A stretch of 37,186 bases of DNA, from positions 1-37,186 of the forward strand of contig JALFIK010000024.1 in NCBI GenBank assembly GCA_022776205.1, given 5' to 3'. Every line of letters starts with the position of its first letter. The first letter of the stretch is position 1. This document shows positions 16,909 through 23,899 of this stretch, piece by piece. The notes under the pieces are model-generated. The model was given only the letters and a program-made list of their open reading frames with translations. It was not told where the DNA came from and did no database searches. This stretch comes from Eubacterium sp. Its GTDB lineage: Bacteria > Bacillota > Clostridia > Lachnospirales > Lachnospiraceae. Made by a program: the position numbers and the translations under genes.

Positions 16909-17556
16909 TTATTTATTAATGTCTACGTAACTGTACAGGGTATATTTTGAAATACCGAAGTACTTTGCAACCTTGTCCCCTGATTTTGTTATTAGGAAAG
17001 CACCGGCATCATTTAAGAAGTTAATCGCTTTGATCTTATCTTCCTTTGACATAAGCGGGACGGGAACGCCCACAAGCCGGACAGATTCTTCGATGAGTTC
17101 GTCGAGAAGCTGATTCACATCATGTGTGATCGTTTTCGGTGAGGAATCCGGTTTCTCCTCGTCTCTGTCGTGACAGGCAATCAGGGAGTGAATGCTCGTC
17201 TCAATTGCGAGAAGACTTGTGATGTCATAGTTGATTGACAGAATATACCGGAGCGTTTCCGTCTCATCTTTAATATAGAGGGTACTCGATTTTAAAATTT
17301 TCCCGTTATCGGTTTTGGTCAGGTAGGCCAGCCTGTCTGTAAGAGTACCATGCTTCTCATAATGTTTCAGTGCATTAAGCACTGCTCCGGAAGATCCATC
17401 ACCGGTCTTTCTTCCGGTCACGTGCCCGTTTATGATGTAGACGATGGAATTTTCCGGGGAACGCTCATGAAGATCGTGAATGACGATTTCACAATTTTCT
17501 CCAAACTGGGCTGCCAGCCCGTCTGCTATTTGCCTGAGTATGTCCAGATATGCCAT
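16909..17556 (-). CDS. YheO/DauR-type transcriptional regulator (PAS_6 plus HTH)
   Basis: Probable local regulator of the divergent purine operons. It has 215 residues. The N-terminal YheO-like PAS domain is seen in GENCEIVIHDLHERSPENSIVYIINGHVTGRKTGD and in TLYIKDETETLRYILSINYD. The C-terminal HTH_22-like helix-turn-helix is seen in SKEDKIKAINFLNDAGAFLITKSGDKVAKYFGISKYTLYSYV. It is the promoter-proximal gene of the leftward operon, 38 nt before ygeX, so it probably controls its own expression. Candidate binding sites are the TTGGTCTCTC-type repeats in the adjacent intergenic region. The ligand (a purine or pathway intermediate) is inference. It could be activator or repressor; the poor -35 of the permease promoter hints at activation. 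Confidence 0.85.
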   Translation of the reverse strand: MAYLDILRQIADGLAAQFGENCEIVIHDLHERSPENSIVYIINGHVTGRKTGDGSSGAVLNALKHYEKHGTLTDRLAYLTKTDNGKILKSSTLYIKDETETLRYILSINYDITSLLAIETSIHSLIACHDRDEEKPDSSPKTITHDVNQLLDELIEESVRLVGVPVPLMSKEDKIKAINFLNDAGAFLITKSGDKVAKYFGISKYTLYSYVDINK

Positions 17557-17585
17557 GATATAACCTCGCTTTCCAGTAACATTGA

Positions 17586-17597
17586 TTGGTCTCTCTA
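17586..17597. promoter_or_regulatory. Candidate operator, copy 1
   Basis: TTGGTCTCTCTA sits in the leader of the regulator gene, just downstream of its -10. The same 10-mers TTGGTCTCTC and GGTCTCTCTA recur at the permease promoter about 390 bp away in the same orientation. This is a candidate binding site for the cluster regulator. Confidence 0.45.
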
Positions 17598-17603
17598 CAC
17601 ACT

Positions 17604-17631
17604 ACTATAACAGATAAATTTGGAAAATCAA
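17604..17631 (-). promoter_or_regulatory. Promoter of the regulator-ygeX-ygeY-ygeW-arcC operon
   Basis: On the minus strand, TTGATT, a 16-nt spacer and TATAGT lie about 50 nt upstream of the regulator start codon. Confidence 0.55.
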
Positions 17632-17973
17632 GAGAAAAATCAAAAAAAATTTAGTGCAAAAAAATATTTTTTAGAGCAAGGTTCTGTTTTTTCTAATAAA
17701 TTGAAAAAATTATTTTTGTAAAAAAAAATTATTGAAAACCGGTTGCATATTGTGGTAAATGATGATAAAATGAGGCCAATGAAAGTCGTATTTAGTAAAA
17801 ATACTAGTTTGATATTTTCTTAAACACTAAAGCATTGTCAGATTGCATGGACGTATAACTTGATATTCGAAGGTTTCAACACCAAAAAAATTTTGGTAAT
17901 GATGAAAAATTTGAAAATTCGTTATAAAGAACTGATAATGTTATATGGAAGATTTTCCTTCTTTTTCCCGGTT
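17632..17973. other. AT-rich divergent intergenic region
   Basis: Very AT-rich DNA with many A- and T-tracts. Visible elements: a possible extra rightward promoter, TTGCAT-N17-TAAAAT (17743-17771); an immediately following 14-codon mini-ORF (17779-17823, weak RBS, MKVVFSKNTSLIFS); and a perfect 7-bp inverted repeat ACCAAAA-AAA-TTTTGGT (17881-17897). No longer gene is visible. A regulatory role for the whole stretch is inference. Confidence 0.4.
17743..17771 (+). promoter_or_regulatory. Possible upstream promoter
   Basis: TTGCAT, a 17-nt spacer and TAAAAT. It would add a transcript of more than 350 nt upstream of the permease, including a 14-codon mini-ORF. It is seen only as a hexamer match in AT-rich DNA, where chance matches are frequent. 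Confidence 0.3.
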
Positions 17974-17996
17974 GGTCTCTCCGGTCTCTCTATAAT
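17974..17996 (+). promoter_or_regulatory. Permease-operon promoter with tandem operator repeats
   Basis: Two directly adjacent 9-mers, GGTCTCTCC and GGTCTCTCT, run straight into a consensus -10 TATAAT (17991-17996). No recognisable -35 is at 15-18 nt. The repeats thus occupy the -35/spacer region, as expected for regulator-dependent transcription. A third copy lies at the regulator gene's own promoter. Confidence 0.55.
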
Positions 17997-18030
17997 GGGA
18001 GTCTTTCATATGACACTTTCATGCAAAAGA

Positions 18031-18112
18031 TATTGGTGAGGCACCATGGGAACGGCCAATAGGTAGAATCTTGTCCCATTGGAGTACCTGGATTTGTAAG
18101 AACGGCAGGTGC
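18031..18112 (+). ncRNA. Candidate structured 5' leader of the permease operon
   Basis: Nested and mutually exclusive complementary segments lie between the promoter and the permease RBS: GCACC (18041-18045) with GGTGC (18108-18112); CCATGGGA (18044-18051) with TCCCATTGG (18074-18082, one bulge); AGGTA (18061-18065) with TACCT (18085-18089); and CCAATA (18056-18061) with upstream TATTGG (18031-18036), or CCAAT with ATTGG (18078-18082). AACGGC occurs twice. It does not match the purine, ykkC or MoCo riboswitch consensus that I know. The pairing was found by eye only. Confidence 0.35.
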
Positions 18113-18137
18113 ACAAACAGAAAAAGGAGAAAGTAAA

Positions 18138-19490
18138 ATGAATAAGGATGAAAAGAACAAGACGACGGTCCTGTCTGATGAGCTTTTTAAGATTGATGGG
18201 AAGCCTTCTTTCGCACAGGCACTTCCTCTGGCACTTCAGCATGTCGTTGCAATGATCGTTGGATGTGTGACACCGGCGATCATCGTGGCCGGAGCCGCAG
18301 GATTGTCGGGGAGTGATTCGGTAATTTTAATTCAGGCGGCACTTGTAATGTCTGCACTCACTACTTTGGTGCAGCTCTTCCCTGTAATCAAAACAAAGAA
18401 GTTTCAAATAGGTTCAGGACTTCCGGTAATCATGGGAATCAGTTTCGCCTATGTTGCCACAATGCAGGCTATTGCGGAGAAGTTCGATATTGCAACGATT
18501 CTCGGAGCGCAGATTGTCGGCGGTGTGGTTGCAATTTTTGTGGGTACATTTATTCGGCAGATCCGAAAGTTTTTTCCGCCTCTGGTTACAGGAACGGTTG
18601 TATTTGCCATCGGACTGTCCCTGTATCCCACGGCGATTAATTACATGGCCGGAGGTGTGGGGAACGAATCCTATGGTTCCTGGCAGAACTGGGTTGTTGC
18701 ATTTATTACATTAACTGTTGTCACTGCCCTGAATCATTATGGAAGGGGATTTTGGAAACTGGCTTCCATTTTGATCGGAATTATTGTAGGATATATTGTG
18801 AGCATATTCTTTGGAATGGTTGATATTTCTCCGGTATTTACTGCATCCTGGTTCCAGCTGCCCCGGCCAATGCATTTTGGTATCCGGTTTGATCCGTCAT
18901 CCTGTGTCGCCATAGGAGTTTTGTTTGCCATTAATTCTATTCAGGCAATCGGCGATTTTTCTGCAACCACGACAGGTGGTCTGGACAGAATGCCAACGAC
19001 CGGTGAATTAAATGGAGGAATCGTTGCCTATGGATGTACGAATATTTTATGTTCCTTTTTCGGAGGACTTCCGACCGCGACCTTCAGTCAGAATGTAGGT
19101 ATCGTTTCTTCGACGAAGGTTGTGGCGAAGAGAGTTTTTGGTATCGCAGCTGTCATTATGCTGGCTGCCGGACTGATTCCAAAATTTTCATCTGCTCTTA
19201 CAACCATTCCATATTGCGTGCTGGGCGGAGCAACCGTATCGGTATTTGCATCGATTGCCATGACGGGTATTAAGCTCATTACATCGAAACCGCTTACCTT
19301 CCGGAATACCTCTATTGTCGGACTGGCAATTGCTCTTGGCATGGGAATTACCCAGGCAAATGCCGCACTGGCAACTTTCCCGGATTGGGTGACAACAATT
19401 TTCGGAAAAACTCCTGTCGTTGTTGCAACGATTACAGCAGTTGTTCTGAATCTGATTCTGCCAAAAGAAAAAACAGAGGAGGAAAAATAA
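18138..19490 (+). CDS. NCS2 xanthine/urate-type purine permease
   Basis: Polytopic inner-membrane nucleobase:cation symporter of the NAT/NCS2 family (XanQ, UacT, PbuX relatives), importing xanthine, urate or a similar purine. The 450 residues are typical. It shows QALPLALQHVVAMIVGC in the first helix, QIGSGLPVIMGISFAYV, the NAT signature QNVGIVSSTK (within ATFSQNVGIVSSTKV), and the conserved AIGDFSATTTGG region. About 12-14 hydrophobic helices are visible. It is the first gene of the rightward operon; its stop codon overlaps the ssnA start by one base. Exact substrate (urate versus xanthine) is not decidable from sequence, but the downstream genes point to purines rather than uracil. Confidence 0.92.
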   Translation: MNKDEKNKTTVLSDELFKIDGKPSFAQALPLALQHVVAMIVGCVTPAIIVAGAAGLSGSDSVILIQAALVMSALTTLVQLFPVIKTKKFQIGSGLPVIMGISFAYVATMQAIAEKFDIATILGAQIVGGVVAIFVGTFIRQIRKFFPPLVTGTVVFAIGLSLYPTAINYMAGGVGNESYGSWQNWVVAFITLTVVTALNHYGRGFWKLASILIGIIVGYIVSIFFGMVDISPVFTASWFQLPRPMHFGIRFDPSSCVAIGVLFAINSIQAIGDFSATTTGGLDRMPTTGELNGGIVAYGCTNILCSFFGGLPTATFSQNVGIVSSTKVVAKRVFGIAAVIMLAAGLIPKFSSALTTIPYCVLGGATVSVFASIAMTGIKLITSKPLTFRNTSIVGLAIALGMGITQANAALATFPDWVTTIFGKTPVVVATITAVVLNLILPKEKTEEEK

Positions 19491-20821
19491 TGTTAGTTGT
19501 AGGAAATGGACGTTTAATCACAAGAAATCCCGCTCTGCCGTTCTTAAAAGATGGTGCTGTTGCCATTAACGGTACGAAAATTGCGAAGATCGGGACAACA
19601 AAAGAATTAAAAGAACAGTATAAAAATGCAGAGTATGTGGATGCAAAGGGCGGAATCATCATGCCGGCCTTTATCAATACTCATGAACATATTTACAGTG
19701 CCATGGCCAGGGGTCTTTGCATAAAAGGATATGATCCGAAGGGCTTCCTTGATATATTAGATGGTCAGTGGTGGACAATCGATCGTCATCTTACCCTGGA
19801 ACAGACGAAATACAGTGCCATGGATACGATGATCTCCTGTATTCGGAATGGCGTGACGACGATTTTCGATCATCATGCGAGTTTTGGACAGATTGACGGA
19901 AGTTTGTTTACCATTGCTGATGTGGCAAAAGAACTGGGAATTCGTGCCTGTCTGTGTTATGAGGTTTCCGACAGGGACGGAATGGACAAGGCAAGAGCAT
20001 CGGTAAAAGAGAATGCAGATTTTATCCATTATGCCTTAAAAGATGACTCGGACATGATTGCCGGAATGATGGGAATGCATGCCCAGTTTACCATTTCCGA
20101 TGAGACAATGGAACTGGCAGCGGCAAATAAACCGGCGGAAGTTGGTTATCACATTCACGTGGCAGAAGGAATTGAGGATCTTTATGACTGCCTGAAAAAA
20201 TATGGAAAGCGTATTGTGGACCGCCTGATGGATTTCGATATTTTAGGAGAGAAAACATTACTTGCCCACTGTATTTACGTAAATTCCCATGAGATGGACG
20301 TTATTAAGGAAACGGGTACCATGGTTGTACATAATCCGGAATCCAATATGGGAAATGCCTGCGGATGTCCTCCGACAATGGAACTGGTGCACAGGGGAAT
20401 TCTTACGGGCCTTGGTACCGATGGATATACCCATGATATGACCGAATCTTATAAAGTGGCGAATGCACTTCATAAACATCATCTCTGTGATCCGAATGCT
20501 GCATGGAGTGAAGTACCACAGATGTTATTTGAAAATAATGCAGCAATTGCAAATCGTTATTTTAAAGCACCTCTTGGGGTGTTAAAAGAAGGGGCGGCCG
20601 CGGATGTGATCGTGATGGATTATGTTTCTCCGACCCCACTTGACGAGACAAATATTAACGGGCATATATTATTTGGTATGACGGGACGGGATGTGGTCAC
20701 GACGATCGCAAACGGAAAAGTCCTGATGAAAGACCGGGAAGTGAAAGTAGCGGATGTGGAAGAAGTCTATGCAAAATGCAGGGAAGAATCTGCGAAGCTG
20801 TGGAAGAGCATTAACGGATAG
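19490..20821 (+). CDS. ssnA: SsnA-family aminohydrolase
   Basis: Metal-dependent amidohydrolase-superfamily enzyme of the SsnA group, probably opening or deaminating a purine-derived ring. The ORF extends upstream in the permease's 3' end, but the ATG overlapping the permease stop (TAATG), with GAGGAGG before it, is the start; this gives 443 residues, matching E. coli SsnA. Metal ligands are visible as H65-x-H67 (NTHEHIYS), a mid-protein His (YHIHVAEG), LLAHCIYVNSHE, and the late Asp in GLGTDGYTHDM. Translational coupling to the permease is likely. It lies 12 nt before ygfK, the same ssnA-ygfK pairing as in E. coli. Confidence 0.94.
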   Translation: MLVVGNGRLITRNPALPFLKDGAVAINGTKIAKIGTTKELKEQYKNAEYVDAKGGIIMPAFINTHEHIYSAMARGLCIKGYDPKGFLDILDGQWWTIDRHLTLEQTKYSAMDTMISCIRNGVTTIFDHHASFGQIDGSLFTIADVAKELGIRACLCYEVSDRDGMDKARASVKENADFIHYALKDDSDMIAGMMGMHAQFTISDETMELAAANKPAEVGYHIHVAEGIEDLYDCLKKYGKRIVDRLMDFDILGEKTLLAHCIYVNSHEMDVIKETGTMVVHNPESNMGNACGCPPTMELVHRGILTGLGTDGYTHDMTESYKVANALHKHHLCDPNAAWSEVPQMLFENNAAIANRYFKAPLGVLKEGAAADVIVMDYVSPTPLDETNINGHILFGMTGRDVVTTIANGKVLMKDREVKVADVEEVYAKCREESAKLWKSING

Positions 20822-20833
20822 GAGGAAGAGTGT

Positions 20834-23815
20834 ATGAGTGATATTATGACCTGTATTCCTTTTGAACAGTTGTTACACTGGATTATAGAGGAACATGATA
20901 CGAAAAACACAGTATTTGGCGTGCACAGACCATATGTGGCAGATCCATCAGAAAGTCAGACGATTTTTGGAAGAAAACTGGAGACGCCGATTGGACCGGC
21001 AGCGGGACCAAACAGTCAGCTGGCGCAGAATATCGTTGCATCTTATTATGCCGGAAGCCGTTTCTTCGAACTGAAAACCGTACAGATCATGGATGGTGCG
21101 GAACTTGCTGCCTGTGTAAATAAGCCATGTATTAAGGCGGATGACGAATGTTATAACTGTGAGTGGTCTACAGAATTATATGTACCACAGGCCCAGGATG
21201 AATATATTAAGGCATGGTTTTTGTGTGCTTTTCTGGCAAAGGAATACGGACTGGGCAGTATGGATGGCTACCAGTTTAATATCAGTGTGGGCTATTATCT
21301 GGCAGGAATTAAATCAGAAAAAATTGATACATTTATCGAGAATATGAAAAACGCAGAGAACACAGAGATGTTCAAGGAGTGTAAAGAGGTACTTCTCTCC
21401 CATGTTTCAGAATTCAAGAATATGACAAAAGAAGATATTCTTTCCATTTCTCCGGAGATCTGTAACAGTGCGACAATTTCCACCCTTCACGGCTGTCCGC
21501 CGCAGGAAATTGAGAGTATTGCCAATTATCTGCTGACGGAAAAGAAAATGCATACGTTCATCAAATGCAATCCTACTTTATTAGGATATGATTTTGCCAG
21601 GGAAACTCTCGATAAAATGGGTTACGATTATGTAGCTTTTGGAAAGTTTCATTTTGAAGACGACCTCCAGTATGAGGATGCGGTTCCAATGCTCACACGT
21701 CTTATGAAACTGGCATCAGACAGGAATCTGGAATTTGGTGTAAAAATAACAAATACCTTCCCGGTTGATGTGAAGGCAGGAGAACTTCCGAGTGAGGAAA
21801 TGTATATGTCCGGGAAGTCCCTTTATCCGTTATCCATTTCCCTGGCGGCAAAACTGTCGGAAGAGTTTGACGGAAAACTGCGAATCTCCTATTCGGGCGG
21901 TGCCGATGCTTTTAATATTGGGAAAATTATCGGAGCCGGAGTATGGCCGGTCACGGTGGCAACGACAATCTTAAAGCCGGGTGGATATCAAAGATTAAAA
22001 CAGATGGCAGAAATTATCGATGCCCAGGGCAAAGTTCCATTTACCGGCATTGATGTGTCTGCGATAAAACAGGTGGCAGAAGATGCCGTTACAGACAGAC
22101 ATCACGTAAAACCGGCGAAACTTCCGGGTTCAAGAAAATCCGCAGAAAAAGTTCCGTTACTCGACTGCTATACGGCACCTTGTCAGGATGCCTGTCCAAT
22201 TCACCAGGAAATTCCGACGTATGTGAAATTGGCAGGAGAAGGAAAATATGAAGAAGCATTGCAGGTTATTTTAAACAGAAATGCACTTCCATTTATTACC
22301 GGTACAATTTGTGCCCATGGATGCCAGAGCCACTGTACCCGTAATTTCTATGAAAGTGATGTGAAAATCCGGGATACAAAACTTCTTTGTGCAAATAAAG
22401 CATACGAGAAAGTAATTGATACGATAAAACCGGCACCTTCCTGTGGTAAAAAAGCAGCCATTGTCGGAGGTGGTCCTGCAGGAATGGCAGCAGCTTATTA
22501 TCTTGCAAAACTTGGTGTTGCGGTAACGATTTATGAGAAGAGAGATCGCCTTGGAGGAATTGTGAGTGCGGTGATTCCGGATTTCAGAATTGATGACAGT
22601 GTCATCGAGAAGGATGCTTCATTCCTTGCAAAGCTTGGTGTTCAGGTTATATATAATAAAGAAGTCACATCGATTGAAAAACTGAGACAGGAAAACGATG
22701 CGGTTATTCTTGCAGTAGGTGCTTACAAACGGGGCCGTCTATCCTTAGAGGGAAAGGAAGCAGTCAATGCTCTTGACTTTCTGGAAGATTTTAATAAGGC
22801 AGGCGGAAAACTGACACCCGGAAAGAATGTGGTTGTAATCGGCGGCGGAAATACGGCGATGGATACGGCAAGAGCAGCAAAACGCGCTGAAGGGGTAGAA
22901 CATGTTTATCTTGTATATCGCCGTACAAAACGTTATATGCCGGCGGATGAGCATGAACTGGAACTTGCCATTGCAGATGGGGTGGAATTTAAGGAGCTTC
23001 TTGCACCGGTTAAGGTGGAAGATGGAAAGCTGATCTGTAATGAGATGAAACTTGGTGCCATGGATGCATCCGGAAGAGCCGGTGTCGTTTCGACAGGAAA
23101 ACAGGCGAGTGTGCCGGCGGATTTTGTGATCGCAGCAGTAGGAGAAAAGGTGCCGGGTGAATTTTACGAAGCAAACGGTATTCATGTGGATGAAAAAGGG
23201 CGGGCTCTTGTCGATTCCAATTTACAGACCGGTCTGGAAAATGTCTATGTAATCGGTGATGGCCTTTACGGTCCGTCTCTGGTAGTAACAGCCATGGGTG
23301 AGGCGATTAAAGTGGCAGAGGCAATTACAGGCAAACCGGTAAGTGAAAGTATGAGTAAACCGGCTGCAGCAGAAGAATGTTACGGAAAGAAAGGAATTTT
23401 AGCGGAAAGTTCCGATAAGCCGGAAGCGGGAAGATGCCTGGGCTGCTCAAGTGTCTGTGAAAATTGTGTGGATGTGTGTCCGAACCGGGCGAACATTTCC
23501 ATTAAAGTGCCGGGAATGGAAAAAGCCCAGATTATTCATGTGGATTATATGTGTAATGAATGTGGAAACTGTAAGAGCTTTTGTCCGTATGACAGTGCTC
23601 CGTATCTGGATAAATTTACATTATTTGCCAATGAAAAAGATATGGCGGACAGTAAAAATCAGGGATTTACGGTTCTTGATAAGGAGACAGTAAGATGCAG
23701 GGTGCGTCTTTTTGGTAATGAATTTGAGTGGACGAAGGGAGAGACCGGTAAACTTCCATTTGGCCTTGCAAATCTGATCGAAACAGTTTGCAGAGATTAT
23801 TCTTATCTTCTGTAA
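20834..23815 (+). CDS. ygfK: YgfK-type flavin/iron-sulfur oxidoreductase
   Basis: Large cytosolic redox enzyme of 993 residues, annotated historically as a putative selenate reductase subunit and recently tied to urate breakdown. Residues about 1-420 resemble a dihydroorotate-dehydrogenase-like FMN barrel (TPIGPAAGPNSQLAQNI, STLHGCPPQEIESIA). From about 445, a GltD-type N-terminal Fe-S region (CYTAPCQDACPIHQEIP, GTICAHGCQSHCTR). FAD motif KAAIVGGGPAGMAAAYYL near 540 and NAD(P) motif NVVVIGGGNTAMDTARAA near 665. From about 868, cysteine-rich 4Fe-4S motifs (CLGCSSVCENCVDVCP, CNECGNCKSFCP). This layout could join NAD(P)H, ferredoxin and a barrel-bound substrate. It is likely the partner of the downstream Mo enzyme and polyferredoxin. 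Confidence 0.93.
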   Translation: MSDIMTCIPFEQLLHWIIEEHDTKNTVFGVHRPYVADPSESQTIFGRKLETPIGPAAGPNSQLAQNIVASYYAGSRFFELKTVQIMDGAELAACVNKPCIKADDECYNCEWSTELYVPQAQDEYIKAWFLCAFLAKEYGLGSMDGYQFNISVGYYLAGIKSEKIDTFIENMKNAENTEMFKECKEVLLSHVSEFKNMTKEDILSISPEICNSATISTLHGCPPQEIESIANYLLTEKKMHTFIKCNPTLLGYDFARETLDKMGYDYVAFGKFHFEDDLQYEDAVPMLTRLMKLASDRNLEFGVKITNTFPVDVKAGELPSEEMYMSGKSLYPLSISLAAKLSEEFDGKLRISYSGGADAFNIGKIIGAGVWPVTVATTILKPGGYQRLKQMAEIIDAQGKVPFTGIDVSAIKQVAEDAVTDRHHVKPAKLPGSRKSAEKVPLLDCYTAPCQDACPIHQEIPTYVKLAGEGKYEEALQVILNRNALPFITGTICAHGCQSHCTRNFYESDVKIRDTKLLCANKAYEKVIDTIKPAPSCGKKAAIVGGGPAGMAAAYYLAKLGVAVTIYEKRDRLGGIVSAVIPDFRIDDSVIEKDASFLAKLGVQVIYNKEVTSIEKLRQENDAVILAVGAYKRGRLSLEGKEAVNALDFLEDFNKAGGKLTPGKNVVVIGGGNTAMDTARAAKRAEGVEHVYLVYRRTKRYMPADEHELELAIADGVEFKELLAPVKVEDGKLICNEMKLGAMDASGRAGVVSTGKQASVPADFVIAAVGEKVPGEFYEANGIHVDEKGRALVDSNLQTGLENVYVIGDGLYGPSLVVTAMGEAIKVAEAITGKPVSESMSKPAAAEECYGKKGILAESSDKPEAGRCLGCSSVCENCVDVCPNRANISIKVPGMEKAQIIHVDYMCNECGNCKSFCPYDSAPYLDKFTLFANEKDMADSKNQGFTVLDKETVRCRVRLFGNEFEWTKGETGKLPFGLANLIETVCRDYSYLL

Positions 23816-23818
23816 TCC

Positions 23819-23867
23819 CTGCAGAAAGAAAGCAATCAGTAAAAAGTCGGAGAATTGCTTTGTGCAG
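23819..23867 (+). repeat. Intercistronic hairpin between ygfK and xdhD
   Basis: AAAGCAAT (23829-23836) pairs with ATTGCTTT (23854-23861), enclosed by CTGCA (23819-23823) and TGCAG (23863-23867). There is no T-run, so it is not a standard terminator; it could affect mRNA processing or stability. It lies in the only sizeable gap (84 nt) of the rightward operon. Confidence 0.5.
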
Positions 23868-23899
23868 TAAATAATCCGGCATGAAATGGGGGAAACACT

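Noticed and set aside
19385-19489. Upstream start for ssnA given by the ORF track
   Set aside because: The added residues are permease 3' end read out of frame (Cys/Ser/Arg-rich); the ATG at 19490 has a GAGGAGG site and matches the SsnA family length.
23738-23748. GGAGAGACCGG match (reverse orientation) inside ygfK
   Set aside because: Located in the coding region near the ygfK 3' end, with no promoter nearby; treated as chance.
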